Of a stretch of DNA of 25,232 nucleotides, positions 15,567-23,429 are shown piece by piece. The notes beneath the pieces are model-generated. The model worked only from the letters and a program-made list of their open reading frames with translations, had not been told where the DNA came from and ran no database searches. Made by a program: the position numbers and the translations under genes. Where the stretch lies: contig DATKBT010000115.1 of the NCBI GenBank assembly GCA_035546295.1, forward strand, positions 1 to 25,232, written 5' to 3'. The stretch comes from DATKBT01 sp035546295 (lineage in GTDB: Bacteria; Acidobacteriota; Thermoanaerobaculia; Multivoradales; Multivoraceae). How positions within the stretch are numbered: the first letter of the stretch is position 1; every line of letters starts with the position of its first letter.

Positions 15567-17149
15567 CCCTGCCCCAGCTCGCTCCCCCCTCGCACGATTC
15601 CCCGCAGCCCCCTTCGACCCGGCCCCCCGAGGGGGCGCCGCAAGGCGGGCGGCGGCCGCCGCGCGGCGCGCTCGCGGCGATCCTCGGCGGCATCGCGGCG
15701 ATGCTCGCCCTGTTCGCTTTCGGGCTGGTCCTGATCCCGCGCTTCCAGGCCGCCAACCCGCCGACTCCGCTCCAGCGCAGCGACGCGAATCGGATGGCGA
15801 TGGATGACCTCTACCTCGACCTGACGCTGGTCACGCCGCGCTTCCTCGAGAGCCGCAGGCTCGAGCGCTACCTCGGCGACCGCGATCCCGCCGCGGTGCT
15901 GCCGGTGCTGGTGGGCCTCAACACCCACACCGGCACCATCGAGCACATGCACCACCTCCCCCACCGCCTGGGCCTGATCGGGCCGGACGGGCAGCGCTAC
16001 CCCTCGCTCGGAGAGCCGATCGTGCTCTCGCAACACCACAACGCCTACCTGGTCCTGTTCCCGGCACGCGACCAGCAGGGCGCCACGTTCCTCGAGCAGG
16101 AGAGCGGCGTGCTCGCCATCGAGGCGCGGGAGGTCGGCGACACTCCGCTCCGGCGCTTCGAGTGGCAGCTTCCGCTGCCCGACGCCGACTCCGCGCTCGA
16201 GGCGACGAGCTGGGCGAGCCGACTGGCGCTGGCGCTGGCGCTGCTGGCCGCCCTGCTGGTCGTGCTGTCGCCCTGCGCGCTCGAGCTCAGCCTCCACTAC
16301 AGCGCGATCATCTCGTGCACGGTGACCGAGGGGGAGCGCGCCGCGCTCGCCTCCGGCGGCGATCCCCACGATCCCGACCGCCGGCGACTGCTCGCCATCG
16401 GCCGGCGCCGGGTGATCGGCAACCTCGCGAGCTTCGTCGCCGGGTTCACGCTGCTCTACGCGGCGTCCGGCGCGACCGTCGGCCTGATCGGGCAGGGCGT
16501 CCGGCAGCCCCTCGGCGAGTACGGCGAATGGTTCCAGATCTTCGGCGGCGTGCTGATCCTCTACTTCGCGCTGCGGGTGGCGGGCGTCGACCACTGGCTG
16601 CGAGCGCTGCTGCGGCGAGGCGGCGAGCGAGCCCGCGGACCGCATCGCCTCGATGGCGCGCAGCAGGATCGTTCGCTGTTGGCGAGGGCGCTGGCGTGGC
16701 CCCGCAACGCCCTCGCGGCCGTGCGGCGGCGGGGGCAGGCGCCGGCGCGCGCCGGCCACCTGATGCGCGCTCGCGACTCGTTCCTGGTGGGGATGGGTCT
16801 GTCTTCCGCGTGCCTGACCTGCATGGGCGGCGCCGTGCTCTATCCGCTGCTGGTCTATGCCGGCATCACCTCGTGGTACTCGGGGCTGGTGACGCTCACC
16901 CTCTACTCGCTGGGCATCGCCCTGCCGATGCTGTTCATCGCGCTCGGCTTCGTCCGCATCCGCCTCAGCCTGAGCCGCAAGCTCGGGTTCCACCGGGCGC
17001 TGCGCACGGTCAGCGCGGTCCTGCTCACGGCGATCGGGCTGATGATCCTGCTCGGCTACGAACGGATCATCACCGACGTCGCCTTCGGCCTGCTCGCCGA
17101 GGTCTCGCAGTGGACGGCCACCACTTCCGCCGCGCCGCCGCTGGGCTGA
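15563..17149 (+). CDS. DsbD/CcdA-like membrane protein with His-rich periplasmic domain
   Basis: 528 aa from ATG 15563, overlapping the previous stop as ATGA. TM1 (about 36-58) is followed by a periplasmic domain (60-215) with NTHTG (120-124), EHMHHLPH (127-134) and QHH (157-159). These His/Met clusters could bind copper. From 219 on it is a CcdA/DsbD-type transmembrane domain. C238 in LSPCALEL and C417/C420 in SACLTCMGG sit where CcdA has its redox cysteines, and long helices end at 500. A basic 55-residue cytoplasmic loop (345-405) is inserted. In a nos operon it may carry reductant to CuA cysteines or to a copper chaperone (inference). Its end overlaps nosD by 40 bp. No thioredoxin domain is attached. 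Confidence 0.85.
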   Translation: MTLPQLAPPSHDSPQPPSTRPPEGAPQGGRRPPRGALAAILGGIAAMLALFAFGLVLIPRFQAANPPTPLQRSDANRMAMDDLYLDLTLVTPRFLESRRLERYLGDRDPAAVLPVLVGLNTHTGTIEHMHHLPHRLGLIGPDGQRYPSLGEPIVLSQHHNAYLVLFPARDQQGATFLEQESGVLAIEAREVGDTPLRRFEWQLPLPDADSALEATSWASRLALALALLAALLVVLSPCALELSLHYSAIISCTVTEGERAALASGGDPHDPDRRRLLAIGRRRVIGNLASFVAGFTLLYAASGATVGLIGQGVRQPLGEYGEWFQIFGGVLILYFALRVAGVDHWLRALLRRGGERARGPHRLDGAQQDRSLLARALAWPRNALAAVRRRGQAPARAGHLMRARDSFLVGMGLSSACLTCMGGAVLYPLLVYAGITSWYSGLVTLTLYSLGIALPMLFIALGFVRIRLSLSRKLGFHRALRTVSAVLLTAIGLMILLGYERIITDVAFGLLAEVSQWTATTSAAPPLG

Positions 17150-18408
17150 CGCTGCTCGCCGCGGCAGCGCTCGCCGGCGTGACTGGAGCCGCCGAGATCG
17201 CGGTGGCGCCCGGCGAGCTCGAGCCAGCGCTGCGGGCGGCCCGGCCCGGCGACACCTTGAAGCTGCTCGCCGGGATACATCGCGGGCCGATCGAGCTCGG
17301 CATTCCGCTGCGCCTGATCGGCGAGCCCGGCGCGATTCTCGACGGCGACGGCCGCGGGACGGTCGTTCTGGTGCGCGCGCCAGGAGTCGAGATCGCCGAC
17401 CTGCGGGTGCGCGGGGGCGGCGCCGACCTCGGACAGGACGACGCCGCGATCCGCTTCGATCGCGTCGAGGGCGGAGCCGTCTTGCGCTGTCACGTCGAAG
17501 CGCGCGGGTTCGGTATCTACCTCGCGGCGGGGGGTTCGCATCGGATCGAGGGCAACGTGATCGAGGGGGACGCCGGCCTGCCGGTCGCGCGCCGCGGCAA
17601 TGGCATCCACCTCTGGCACACCGAGCGCAACGAGATTCTCGACAACGAGCTGGCTTCGGTGCGCGACGGCGTCTACCTGTCGTTCGCCCACGACAACCTG
17701 ATCCGCGGCAACCAGGGTGAACGGCTGCGCTACGGCATCCACTACATGTACTCCGAGCGCAACACGCTGATGGCCAACCGCTTCACCCGCTGCACCGGCG
17801 GCATCGCGCTGATGTTCTCGTTCGACAACCACATCGAGGCCAACGTCACGGCCGGCAACGCACGCTTCGGCATCCTCCTCCAGCAGCTCGAACGGTCGAA
17901 GCTGGTTGCCAACCTGGTCACCGGCAACGGGCGGGGCTTCTACCTCGAGAACTCCGCCGCCAACCGGTTCGAGCGCAACCACATGGAGGCCAACGGCGTG
18001 GGCGCCTACCTGACCGCGGGCAGCGAGGGCAACGTGTTCACGGCCAACCACTTCGACGGCAACCTGGTGCAGGTCTACCGCAACCACGCCGGGCGCAACG
18101 CGTGGTGGGACGCCGGGCGCGGCAACCGCTGGAGCGACTACGCCGGCTTCGACTGGAGCGGCGACGGGATCGGCGACACGCCCTACCGCCTCGAGACCTC
18201 GTCGTCGGCGCTGATCGCGCGCAGGCCGCGGGCGCGCTGGCTCTGGATGAGCCCTCTGCTCGCGCTGCTCGACTGGTGGGACCTGCGCTGGCTCGACTCC
18301 GGAGCGGTCGGCGTCGACGCATTCGACCGCTTCCCCCTGGTCGGCGACGAGGTCGCCGCTCCTCCCCTCGCCGCCTCGGTCGCCGGCCGCGCAGGAGGCT
18401 CGCGGTGA
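17110..18408 (+). CDS. nosD: NosD, periplasmic beta-helix protein for NosZ copper-site assembly
   Basis: 432 aa from GTG 17110 (GAGG at 17099-17102, 7-nt spacer), which opens a clean signal peptide (FRRAAAGLTLLAAAALAGV). The mature protein is a right-handed beta-helix of CASH/NosD repeats: RIEGNVIEG, RNEILDNELASVRDGVYL, NTLMANRFTRCTGGIALMFS, NRFERNHMEANGVGAYL. The C-terminal part has RGNRWSDY, GDGIGDTPYRLE and a short hydrophobic stretch LWMSPLLALLDWWDL, as usual for NosD. NosD works with the NosFY ABC transporter to build the CuZ site; what it moves (sulphur or copper) depends on the model. The start overlaps the previous gene by 40 bp and its stop overlaps nosF (GTGA), indicating tight coupling. 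Confidence 0.95.
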   Translation: MDGHHFRRAAAGLTLLAAAALAGVTGAAEIAVAPGELEPALRAARPGDTLKLLAGIHRGPIELGIPLRLIGEPGAILDGDGRGTVVLVRAPGVEIADLRVRGGGADLGQDDAAIRFDRVEGGAVLRCHVEARGFGIYLAAGGSHRIEGNVIEGDAGLPVARRGNGIHLWHTERNEILDNELASVRDGVYLSFAHDNLIRGNQGERLRYGIHYMYSERNTLMANRFTRCTGGIALMFSFDNHIEANVTAGNARFGILLQQLERSKLVANLVTGNGRGFYLENSAANRFERNHMEANGVGAYLTAGSEGNVFTANHFDGNLVQVYRNHAGRNAWWDAGRGNRWSDYAGFDWSGDGIGDTPYRLETSSSALIARRPRARWLWMSPLLALLDWWDLRWLDSGAVGVDAFDRFPLVGDEVAAPPLAASVAGRAGGSR

Positions 18409-19157
18409 ACGCCGAGCGCTCGCGCGGGCTGGTCTTCGACCACGTCGGCCGGCGCTTCGGCGTCGGCGGCAGGTGGGCGGCGCTCACCGGGCTGACAGTT
18501 CGCTGCGACCCCGGCGAGATCCTCTGCCTGGTCGGTCCCAACGGCGCAGGCAAGTCGACTGCGCTGGCTCTGGCCGCGGGCCTGCTCGCGACTTCGAACG
18601 GAGAAATCCGCTTCGCGGGCGGACGCGTGACGCCGACCAGCCCCGTGGCGCGGCAGGGATACCTGGCCCAACGCAGCGCCTTCGCCCCGGGGCTCACGGT
18701 CGGCGACGTGCTCGACTTCGCGGTCGCCGCCCGCGGCTCGAACGAGGAGCAGCGCGCCGAGTCGATCGCACTCGGCGACCTCGAGGGTGTGCTCGGACGC
18801 CGCACCCGCGAGCTCTCGAGCGGCTGGCTGCGCCGGCTCGACCTGGCGATCGCGCTGCTGCCGCCGACCGATCTGCTGCTGCTCGACGAGCCTCTCGCCG
18901 GCCTCGACCTGGCGACGCTCGAGCGCAGCCTTCCTCTGCTCACGAAGCGAGCAGAGGAAGGCGCCGTCGTCGTCCTCTCGAGCCACGACTTCGAGGTGGT
19001 CGATCGACTGAGGCCGCAGGTCGCGGTGCTCGACGCGGGACGTCTGCTGGCGTGCGAGAGCTCGGCTGGGGTGGGCTGCCGCGCGGTCTACGGGCGCGCG
19101 CTCGCGCCCCCGCCCGCCGCGGGCGACCCGGTCGTGGCAGAGGGCACCTGCCCTTGA
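18405..19157 (+). CDS. nosF: NosF, ABC transporter ATP-binding protein
   Basis: 250 aa from GTG 18405, with AGGAGG at 18393-18398 and a 6-nt spacer, overlapping the nosD stop as GTGA. Motifs are complete: Walker A GPNGAGKST (44-52), Q-loop Q89, signature LSSGW (137-141), Walker B LLLLDEP (157-163), and switch His H194 in SSHD. The signature departs from the common LSGGQ, as NosF proteins often do. It powers the NosDFY system that supports CuZ maturation in the periplasm, from the cytoplasmic side of the membrane. The protein is somewhat shorter than typical NosF (about 300 aa), mainly because its C-terminus is brief. The nosY frame begins on its stop codon. Confidence 0.93.
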   Translation: MNAERSRGLVFDHVGRRFGVGGRWAALTGLTVRCDPGEILCLVGPNGAGKSTALALAAGLLATSNGEIRFAGGRVTPTSPVARQGYLAQRSAFAPGLTVGDVLDFAVAARGSNEEQRAESIALGDLEGVLGRRTRELSSGWLRRLDLAIALLPPTDLLLLDEPLAGLDLATLERSLPLLTKRAEEGAVVVLSSHDFEVVDRLRPQVAVLDAGRLLACESSAGVGCRAVYGRALAPPPAAGDPVVAEGTCP

Positions 19158-20071
19158 GCGCTATTGCGTCGAGCGTCACACTGGTGATCGGCCGCGAGCT
19201 GCGTGTGCTGCAACGCAGCCGCTCGGCCGCTGCCACGCTGGCGGTACTGCTGGCGGTGGCGTGGATGCCGGCGCTCGTCTTGCCGTTGCGAGCTGGAACG
19301 CTGGGTCTCGCGACGCTGTCCGATGCAGTGCCGCTGACGCTCGCGATCGCGGGCGTGGTCCTGCCGCTGGTCGGGCTGCTCGCCGGGGCGGAAGCGATCG
19401 CCAGCGAGATCGACGATGGCAGCCTGGTCTCGGTCGTCACCCTGCCGATCGGTCGCGTTGCGTGCTTTGCCGGCAAGTGGTGCGGCCGGGTGCTGATGAC
19501 CGCCGCCCTCTACGCCCTCGCCTTCGGCAGCTCGTGCGCGGCGATGGCGGCCGCCCACGGTCTCGCCGGCGCGCCGGACTACTTCACCGTCGCCGCCGGC
19601 GGGCTGCTGCTCCTGCTCTCCGCGACCGGCCTGGGGCTCCTGCTCGGCGCCGGCGCCGCCGGCCGGCTGCGCGCATTCGGCGCGGCGCTCGTGCTGTGGC
19701 TGGTCCTGGTCTTCGTGATCGACGCCCTGCTGCTCGCCGCCGTCGTGGCCACGGCTCCGCCGCCGCCGGCGAGCGTGGGCGCGCACGGTCACACCGAGCT
19801 GGCGGCGCCAATCCGCCGCGGTCCAGAGAGCCGGCAGGAGGACGGTGGCGGAGCCACGCCCAGCCCGGCCTGGTGGATGGCGCTCTCTCCGGTCGATCTC
19901 TACCGGCTGACCGCGTTGCTCGGCCCGACGAGCCGATCCCGGCTCGACCTGGCGCTGGGCCAGGCGGCCGGATCGATCCCGTGGGCGCCGCTGGGAGTCG
20001 GCTGGGGCTTGTGGCTCGGGCTGCCGCCGGCGGTCGGCGTGTGGCGTTTCCGGCGGGCGATCTTGAGGTGA
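19154..20071 (+). CDS. nosY: NosY, ABC-2-type permease
   Basis: 305 aa from TTG 19154, which overlaps the nosF stop as TTGA; AGAGGG at 19139-19144 precedes it. An in-frame GTG at 19184 is an alternative start. Multiple membrane segments are visible: around 25-45, 55-80 (VPLTLAIAGVVLPLVGLLAGA), 115-135, 145-165, 173-195 and the last near 280-298. A conserved stretch EAIASEIDDGSLVSVVTLPI lies between TM2 and TM3. An extracytoplasmic loop of about 60 residues (195-255) is rich in Pro, Gly and Ala, followed by WWMALSPVDLYRL. NosY is the membrane partner of NosF and NosD. It is the last gene of the operon, with hairpins just after the stop. Confidence 0.92.
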   Translation: MSAIASSVTLVIGRELRVLQRSRSAAATLAVLLAVAWMPALVLPLRAGTLGLATLSDAVPLTLAIAGVVLPLVGLLAGAEAIASEIDDGSLVSVVTLPIGRVACFAGKWCGRVLMTAALYALAFGSSCAAMAAAHGLAGAPDYFTVAAGGLLLLLSATGLGLLLGAGAAGRLRAFGAALVLWLVLVFVIDALLLAAVVATAPPPPASVGAHGHTELAAPIRRGPESRQEDGGGATPSPAWWMALSPVDLYRLTALLGPTSRSRLDLALGQAAGSIPWAPLGVGWGLWLGLPPAVGVWRFRRAILR

Positions 20072-20140
20072 GCGCCGGCGGCGCTGGAGCCAGCAGCCCG
20101 GCAGGAATCGCGGTCCGCGAAGGAGCGCTCGGTGAGCGCT
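20071..20140 (+). terminator. two hairpins at the end of the nos operon
   Basis: The first stem, AGCGCC-GGC-GGCGCT (20071-20085), begins on the last base of the nosY stop codon. The second, AGCGCTC-GGT-GAGCGCT (20124-20140), has a perfect 7-bp stem and a 3-nt loop. No T-runs follow. The pair sits exactly where the operon should end. Confidence 0.45.
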
Positions 20141-20537
20141 GCGACGAACACCTCGAAGTCGCCGAGATCGTCCTCGGGGTCACCACGACCTGCTTCATTC
20201 CGACGGCGGTTCCGTCGTGGTCCTATGGTTGTGCGCGGATGCCGAGCGAGGTCGCGAGGCCGAAGTCCGCTTCCCCACCTTCTTCCCAGTCGAGCACTCC
20301 CTCGACGAGTAGGGGCGGAGCCGAGTGACCCGGCGTCAACCTTCCTCGGCCGGCCAGATGGCCTCGAACGTCTCGGAGCCGGGGTCAGCCTGGAAACCCA
20401 GCTTCGTCGGTTCCCCATGGCCGCCGTAGAGCCGACCGACGATGACGGACGACGAGAAGATAGGGGCAGAACGCCCCGGCTGGCGCCCCTCCGCCGGCAC
20501 CTCTCGGTCGCGGCTCCTCTCTGCCTCGTCCAGGTCC
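20072..20537. other. intergenic region between convergent nosY and kinase genes
   Basis: The 466 bp contain hairpins near nosY and one possible minus-strand coding remnant at 20336-20476. Elsewhere I see only Arg/Ser-rich noise frames. No nosL-like gene (copper-chaperone lipoprotein) can be found here. Confidence 0.5.
20336..20476 (-). pseudogene. possible 3' remnant of an unidentified gene
   Basis: On the minus strand a stretch ending in a TGA at 20338-20336 reads in natural-looking residues: VIVGRLYGGHGEPTKLGFQ, then ADPGSETFEAIWPAEEG. Its composition is unlike the Arg/Ser-rich noise around it. There is no start, and upstream it dissolves into the 3' end of the kinase gene in another frame. 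I do not recognise the family; it could be a chance open frame. Confidence 0.3.
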
Positions 20538-22940
20538 CTACTCGGCTCGCCTGGCGAGGAATGCGCGCAGCTCGTCCCGCTCGGTTTGGGCCCTCTCGAT
20601 CAGCTTCTCGAAACGGGGATCGTGTCGCACCGCCTCCAGGAAGCGGTCGTGCTCGGAGAGGAACTCGACGGCGCAGAAGCCGTGATCGATGGCGTTCTCG
20701 ATCCATTCGAGCGCGCGCTCCACGTCGCCCAGCAGCGACCAGCCTTCGGCGACCTGCACCGAGTACTGGAGGTCCTCGCGGGCGGGCTCGGCGAGCAGGG
20801 TCGCCATCGCCTCGGCGGTGTCGCGGTTCCCCTCGAGGGCCGCGTGATGGAAGCGCAGCAAGCGCGTAAAGAACGACTCGTCGGCAGCGTCGATGCGCTC
20901 GGTGAGCATCGCCGCCTCCTCCCGTCGGCCGGTCATCTGCAGCGTCGCCCACAGGAAGTAGAAGAAGGCGGGGTTCTCGGGCTCGGCCATGCGCGAGCGT
21001 CGCGCCCCCTCGGCGGCTCGCTCGAAGCGTCCGTCGAACCAGTCGACCAGCACCGGGATGAACTGGGTGACCGGGCCCAGCGGGTCGAGGCGCTCGATTC
21101 GCCGAGCGACGGGTCGAGCCAGCTCGACGAGCCCCGCGAGGGAGAGGATGATCGCGAGCCAGCTCATGGTGTCGGTGTCGGAGGGCTCGATCTCGGCGAC
21201 CCTCCGGAGATGGAGGATGCACTCCCTGACATTGCCCCGGCTGACCGCCACCAGCCCGAGCAGCCGATGGCCGTGGTGGGAGCCGGGCTGGATCTCGAAG
21301 ATCCGGGCGGCGATCTCCTCGGCACGATCCAGGCAGACTGGATCCGGCCTCAGCCCGCCGTTGAAGAGCTGCCACCAGGCCGATCCCAGTGCCGAGAGCA
21401 GCAGCACGTTGTCTTCGCCGAGCACCGCGAGTCCCTTCTCGAGATCGGCGATGGCGGTCTCCAGGGCGTCCTCGCGGTAGCTCCAGATCTGGTCGCGGGC
21501 CCGCAGGTAGTACTCGAAAGCCACCGGATCGGCGATCGGGCGCTCGGCGATCAGCCGTGTCTCGTCGGCGCTGAGCTGAAGCTCCAGCCGGGCGGCGATG
21601 CTGCGGGCGATCTGCTCCTGGATGTCGAATACGTCGGCGAATGTGCCCCCGAACCTCTCGCTCCACGCCAGGCTCTCGTCCCGGCCGTCGACCAAGTTGG
21701 CCTGGATGCGGAGCCGACCGTCGGCGCGCCGCACGCTGCCGGTGAGCACGTAGCGCACACCGAGCTCGGCCGCGATCGGCCGGCACGCCTGCGCTCCCTT
21801 GAAGCGCATCGCCGAGCCGCGGGAGATCACGCGGAGCTGCCGGATCTTCGCCAGATCGCCAATGATCTCCTCGGCCAGCCCCGCAGCGAACCAGTCGTCC
21901 TGGTCGCTGCCGAGCTCCTCGAAGGGGAGCACCACCACCGAGGCGGTCGTCTCGGCCTCGCTGCTCGACCTGCCGCCGGACCCGATTTCCGAGGGATGCC
22001 GCGCATCGGCCGGGGGCCGTGACGCCGGACCGGCGCGATCGGGGAGTCTCGCGAGCAGCTCCCGGACCGAGCTCGGCCGCCGAGCGGGATCCTCCTCGAG
22101 GCATGCCAGGATGGCGCTCTCGAGCGCGGGATCGAGAGAGCCCACCAGGCTCGAGGGTCGCTCCTTGGGGGACCGGTGCTGGCGGCGGATCTCGGGCAGT
22201 GTGTCGGCGTCGAACAGTCGCCGCCCCGCGATCCCCTCCCACATCACCAGGCCCAGCGCGTAGAGGTCGCTACGCTCGCTGGCCCGCTCGCTGGCGAGCT
22301 GCTCCGGCGCCATGTATGCGGGAGTGCCCGCCCAGCTCGGCGCGGCGCCCGCCTCGACAGCGAGACCGAAGTCGGTGATGCGCGCGGTCCCCCGGCCGTC
22401 GATCATCACGTTGGCCGGCTTGAGGTCGCGGTGCACCACGCCCAGCTCGTGCGCGGCGCCGAGCCCGGCGGCGAGCTCGTGGAACAGGCCGAGCGCCCGG
22501 TCCCGCGGCAGCCGCCCGATGCGCTGGAGCAGCGTCGCCAGGTCCTCGCCGTCGATGTACTCCATGGCCACGAACCGACTCCCGTCGTGCTCGACCAGGT
22601 CGTAGAGCCGGCACAGATTGGGATGCGCAAGCTGCCGCCCGATCCGCACCTCGGCGGCCAGCCGCTCGACCATCTCGGGGTCTCGAGCCAGCTCCGGCGC
22701 GAGGAACTTGAGCGCCACGCTCTGGGCCAGCCGCAGGTCGTCGGCTCGGTAGACCTCGCCCATCGCCCCGGTGCCCAGGCGAGTGACGATCCGAAATCGC
22801 TCAGCGACGAGCGTACCGGGATCGAGCCGGACGGACGGAGCTCCAGGCTGCTCCGCCGGGGTTGCCTCAAGGCGGGATTCTCGACGCAGCAGGGTCTCGG
22901 CGTCGGCTTTGCGGTCCGCCTCTCGATCGGATCGGGGCAC
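20538..22940 (-). CDS. Ser/Thr protein kinase with TolB-like domain and TPR-type repeats
   Basis: 800 aa from GTG 22940, with AGGA about 7 nt upstream. The kinase domain (about 50-310) has GTGAMG (56-61), K78 in VALKFL, HRDLKPAN (170-177), DFG (190-192) and YMAPEQ (209-214). Residues about 337-440 are a TolB/FlgO-like region (VVVLPFEELGS, FAAGLAEEIIGDLAKI, GVRYVLTGSVRR). The rest is helical TPR-like repeats to the end. As in the first kinase in this window, I see no transmembrane helix; the linker (310-336) is Ser/Gly/Pro-rich. Regulation and substrate are unknown. No sigma factor gene is adjacent. It is convergent with nosY, so it is not part of the nos operon. Confidence 0.93.
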   Translation of the reverse strand: MPRSDREADRKADAETLLRRESRLEATPAEQPGAPSVRLDPGTLVAERFRIVTRLGTGAMGEVYRADDLRLAQSVALKFLAPELARDPEMVERLAAEVRIGRQLAHPNLCRLYDLVEHDGSRFVAMEYIDGEDLATLLQRIGRLPRDRALGLFHELAAGLGAAHELGVVHRDLKPANVMIDGRGTARITDFGLAVEAGAAPSWAGTPAYMAPEQLASERASERSDLYALGLVMWEGIAGRRLFDADTLPEIRRQHRSPKERPSSLVGSLDPALESAILACLEEDPARRPSSVRELLARLPDRAGPASRPPADARHPSEIGSGGRSSSEAETTASVVVLPFEELGSDQDDWFAAGLAEEIIGDLAKIRQLRVISRGSAMRFKGAQACRPIAAELGVRYVLTGSVRRADGRLRIQANLVDGRDESLAWSERFGGTFADVFDIQEQIARSIAARLELQLSADETRLIAERPIADPVAFEYYLRARDQIWSYREDALETAIADLEKGLAVLGEDNVLLLSALGSAWWQLFNGGLRPDPVCLDRAEEIAARIFEIQPGSHHGHRLLGLVAVSRGNVRECILHLRRVAEIEPSDTDTMSWLAIILSLAGLVELARPVARRIERLDPLGPVTQFIPVLVDWFDGRFERAAEGARRSRMAEPENPAFFYFLWATLQMTGRREEAAMLTERIDAADESFFTRLLRFHHAALEGNRDTAEAMATLLAEPAREDLQYSVQVAEGWSLLGDVERALEWIENAIDHGFCAVEFLSEHDRFLEAVRHDPRFEKLIERAQTERDELRAFLARRAE

Positions 22941-23119
22941 CGGCCGATCCTAACTGGAGCGGCATCGGAGGGAGTGAGATTCCCGCTCCGATGTCGGCCG
23001 CCTTGCCGACGCTCTGACACCTCGCTCTGAGGATTGGCTGCACGCACGAGTCGGGGCCCGCTCTGCATGGATATGCGTACCACCGGGCGCGGTCGCCGGG
23101 TTCGAGCTTCCCACGGGAT

Positions 23120-23239
23120 GGACAGGCCGAGCGCTGGGAGAGCAACCCGACGGTGTCGTTCTTGCGGCGATGGGCCGAGGCGGTCGGGGCGGAGCTCGCT
23201 GTCAGGCTCGACCCGACGATCACGCTGCACCAGGAGTAG
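23120..23239 (+). pseudogene. C-terminal remnant of an XRE-type helix-turn-helix protein
   Basis: On the plus strand a 39-codon open stretch ending in TAG at 23237 reads GQAERWESNPTVSFLRRWAE, then AVGAELAVRLDPTITLHQE. This is the usual end of XRE/HigA-type antitoxins and regulators (..WE.G...PTL..L.RYA.ALG..L.VRL). The loop residues after WES (normally GR or GK) are missing, and the upstream sequence has no helices 1-3 or start codon. So it looks like the leftover of a regulator or antitoxin gene. The match is by motif memory only. Confidence 0.45.
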
Positions 23240-23364
23240 GCGCAGCTCTCGATCGACGGCCGGTACTCGAGTCGTGTCGCCCATCCCCCGAGCGCTACGA
23301 AGCCTGGCTTCGAGGCCGGCGCCCTGGGTGGATCCCGCCGTCGTCGCGAGCCACGCGAGGAGGC

Positions 23365-23400
23365 ACGAGCCGAGGGCGGGTCGATCTCGCCTCGGCTCGT
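23365..23400 (-). terminator. hairpin downstream of the amidohydrolase operon
   Basis: ACGAGCCGAGG (23365-23375) and CCTCGGCTCGT (23390-23400) form a perfect 11-bp inverted repeat with a 14-nt loop. It begins 29 bp past the amidohydrolase stop on the minus strand. No T-run follows it in that direction. It is the longest perfect stem I noticed in the window. Confidence 0.5.
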
Positions 23401-23429
23401 ACCGCCGGGTGCTGCTCGACGGCTCCTCC

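Larger units (their letters stand above)
22941..23429. other. intergenic region between kinase and amidohydrolase genes
   Basis: The 489 bp hold no intact gene. They must contain the kinase promoter near 22945-23000, where I see no clear -10 or -35. A helix-turn-helix remnant at 23120-23239 and an 11-bp-stem hairpin at 23365-23400 are listed separately. Confidence 0.5.
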
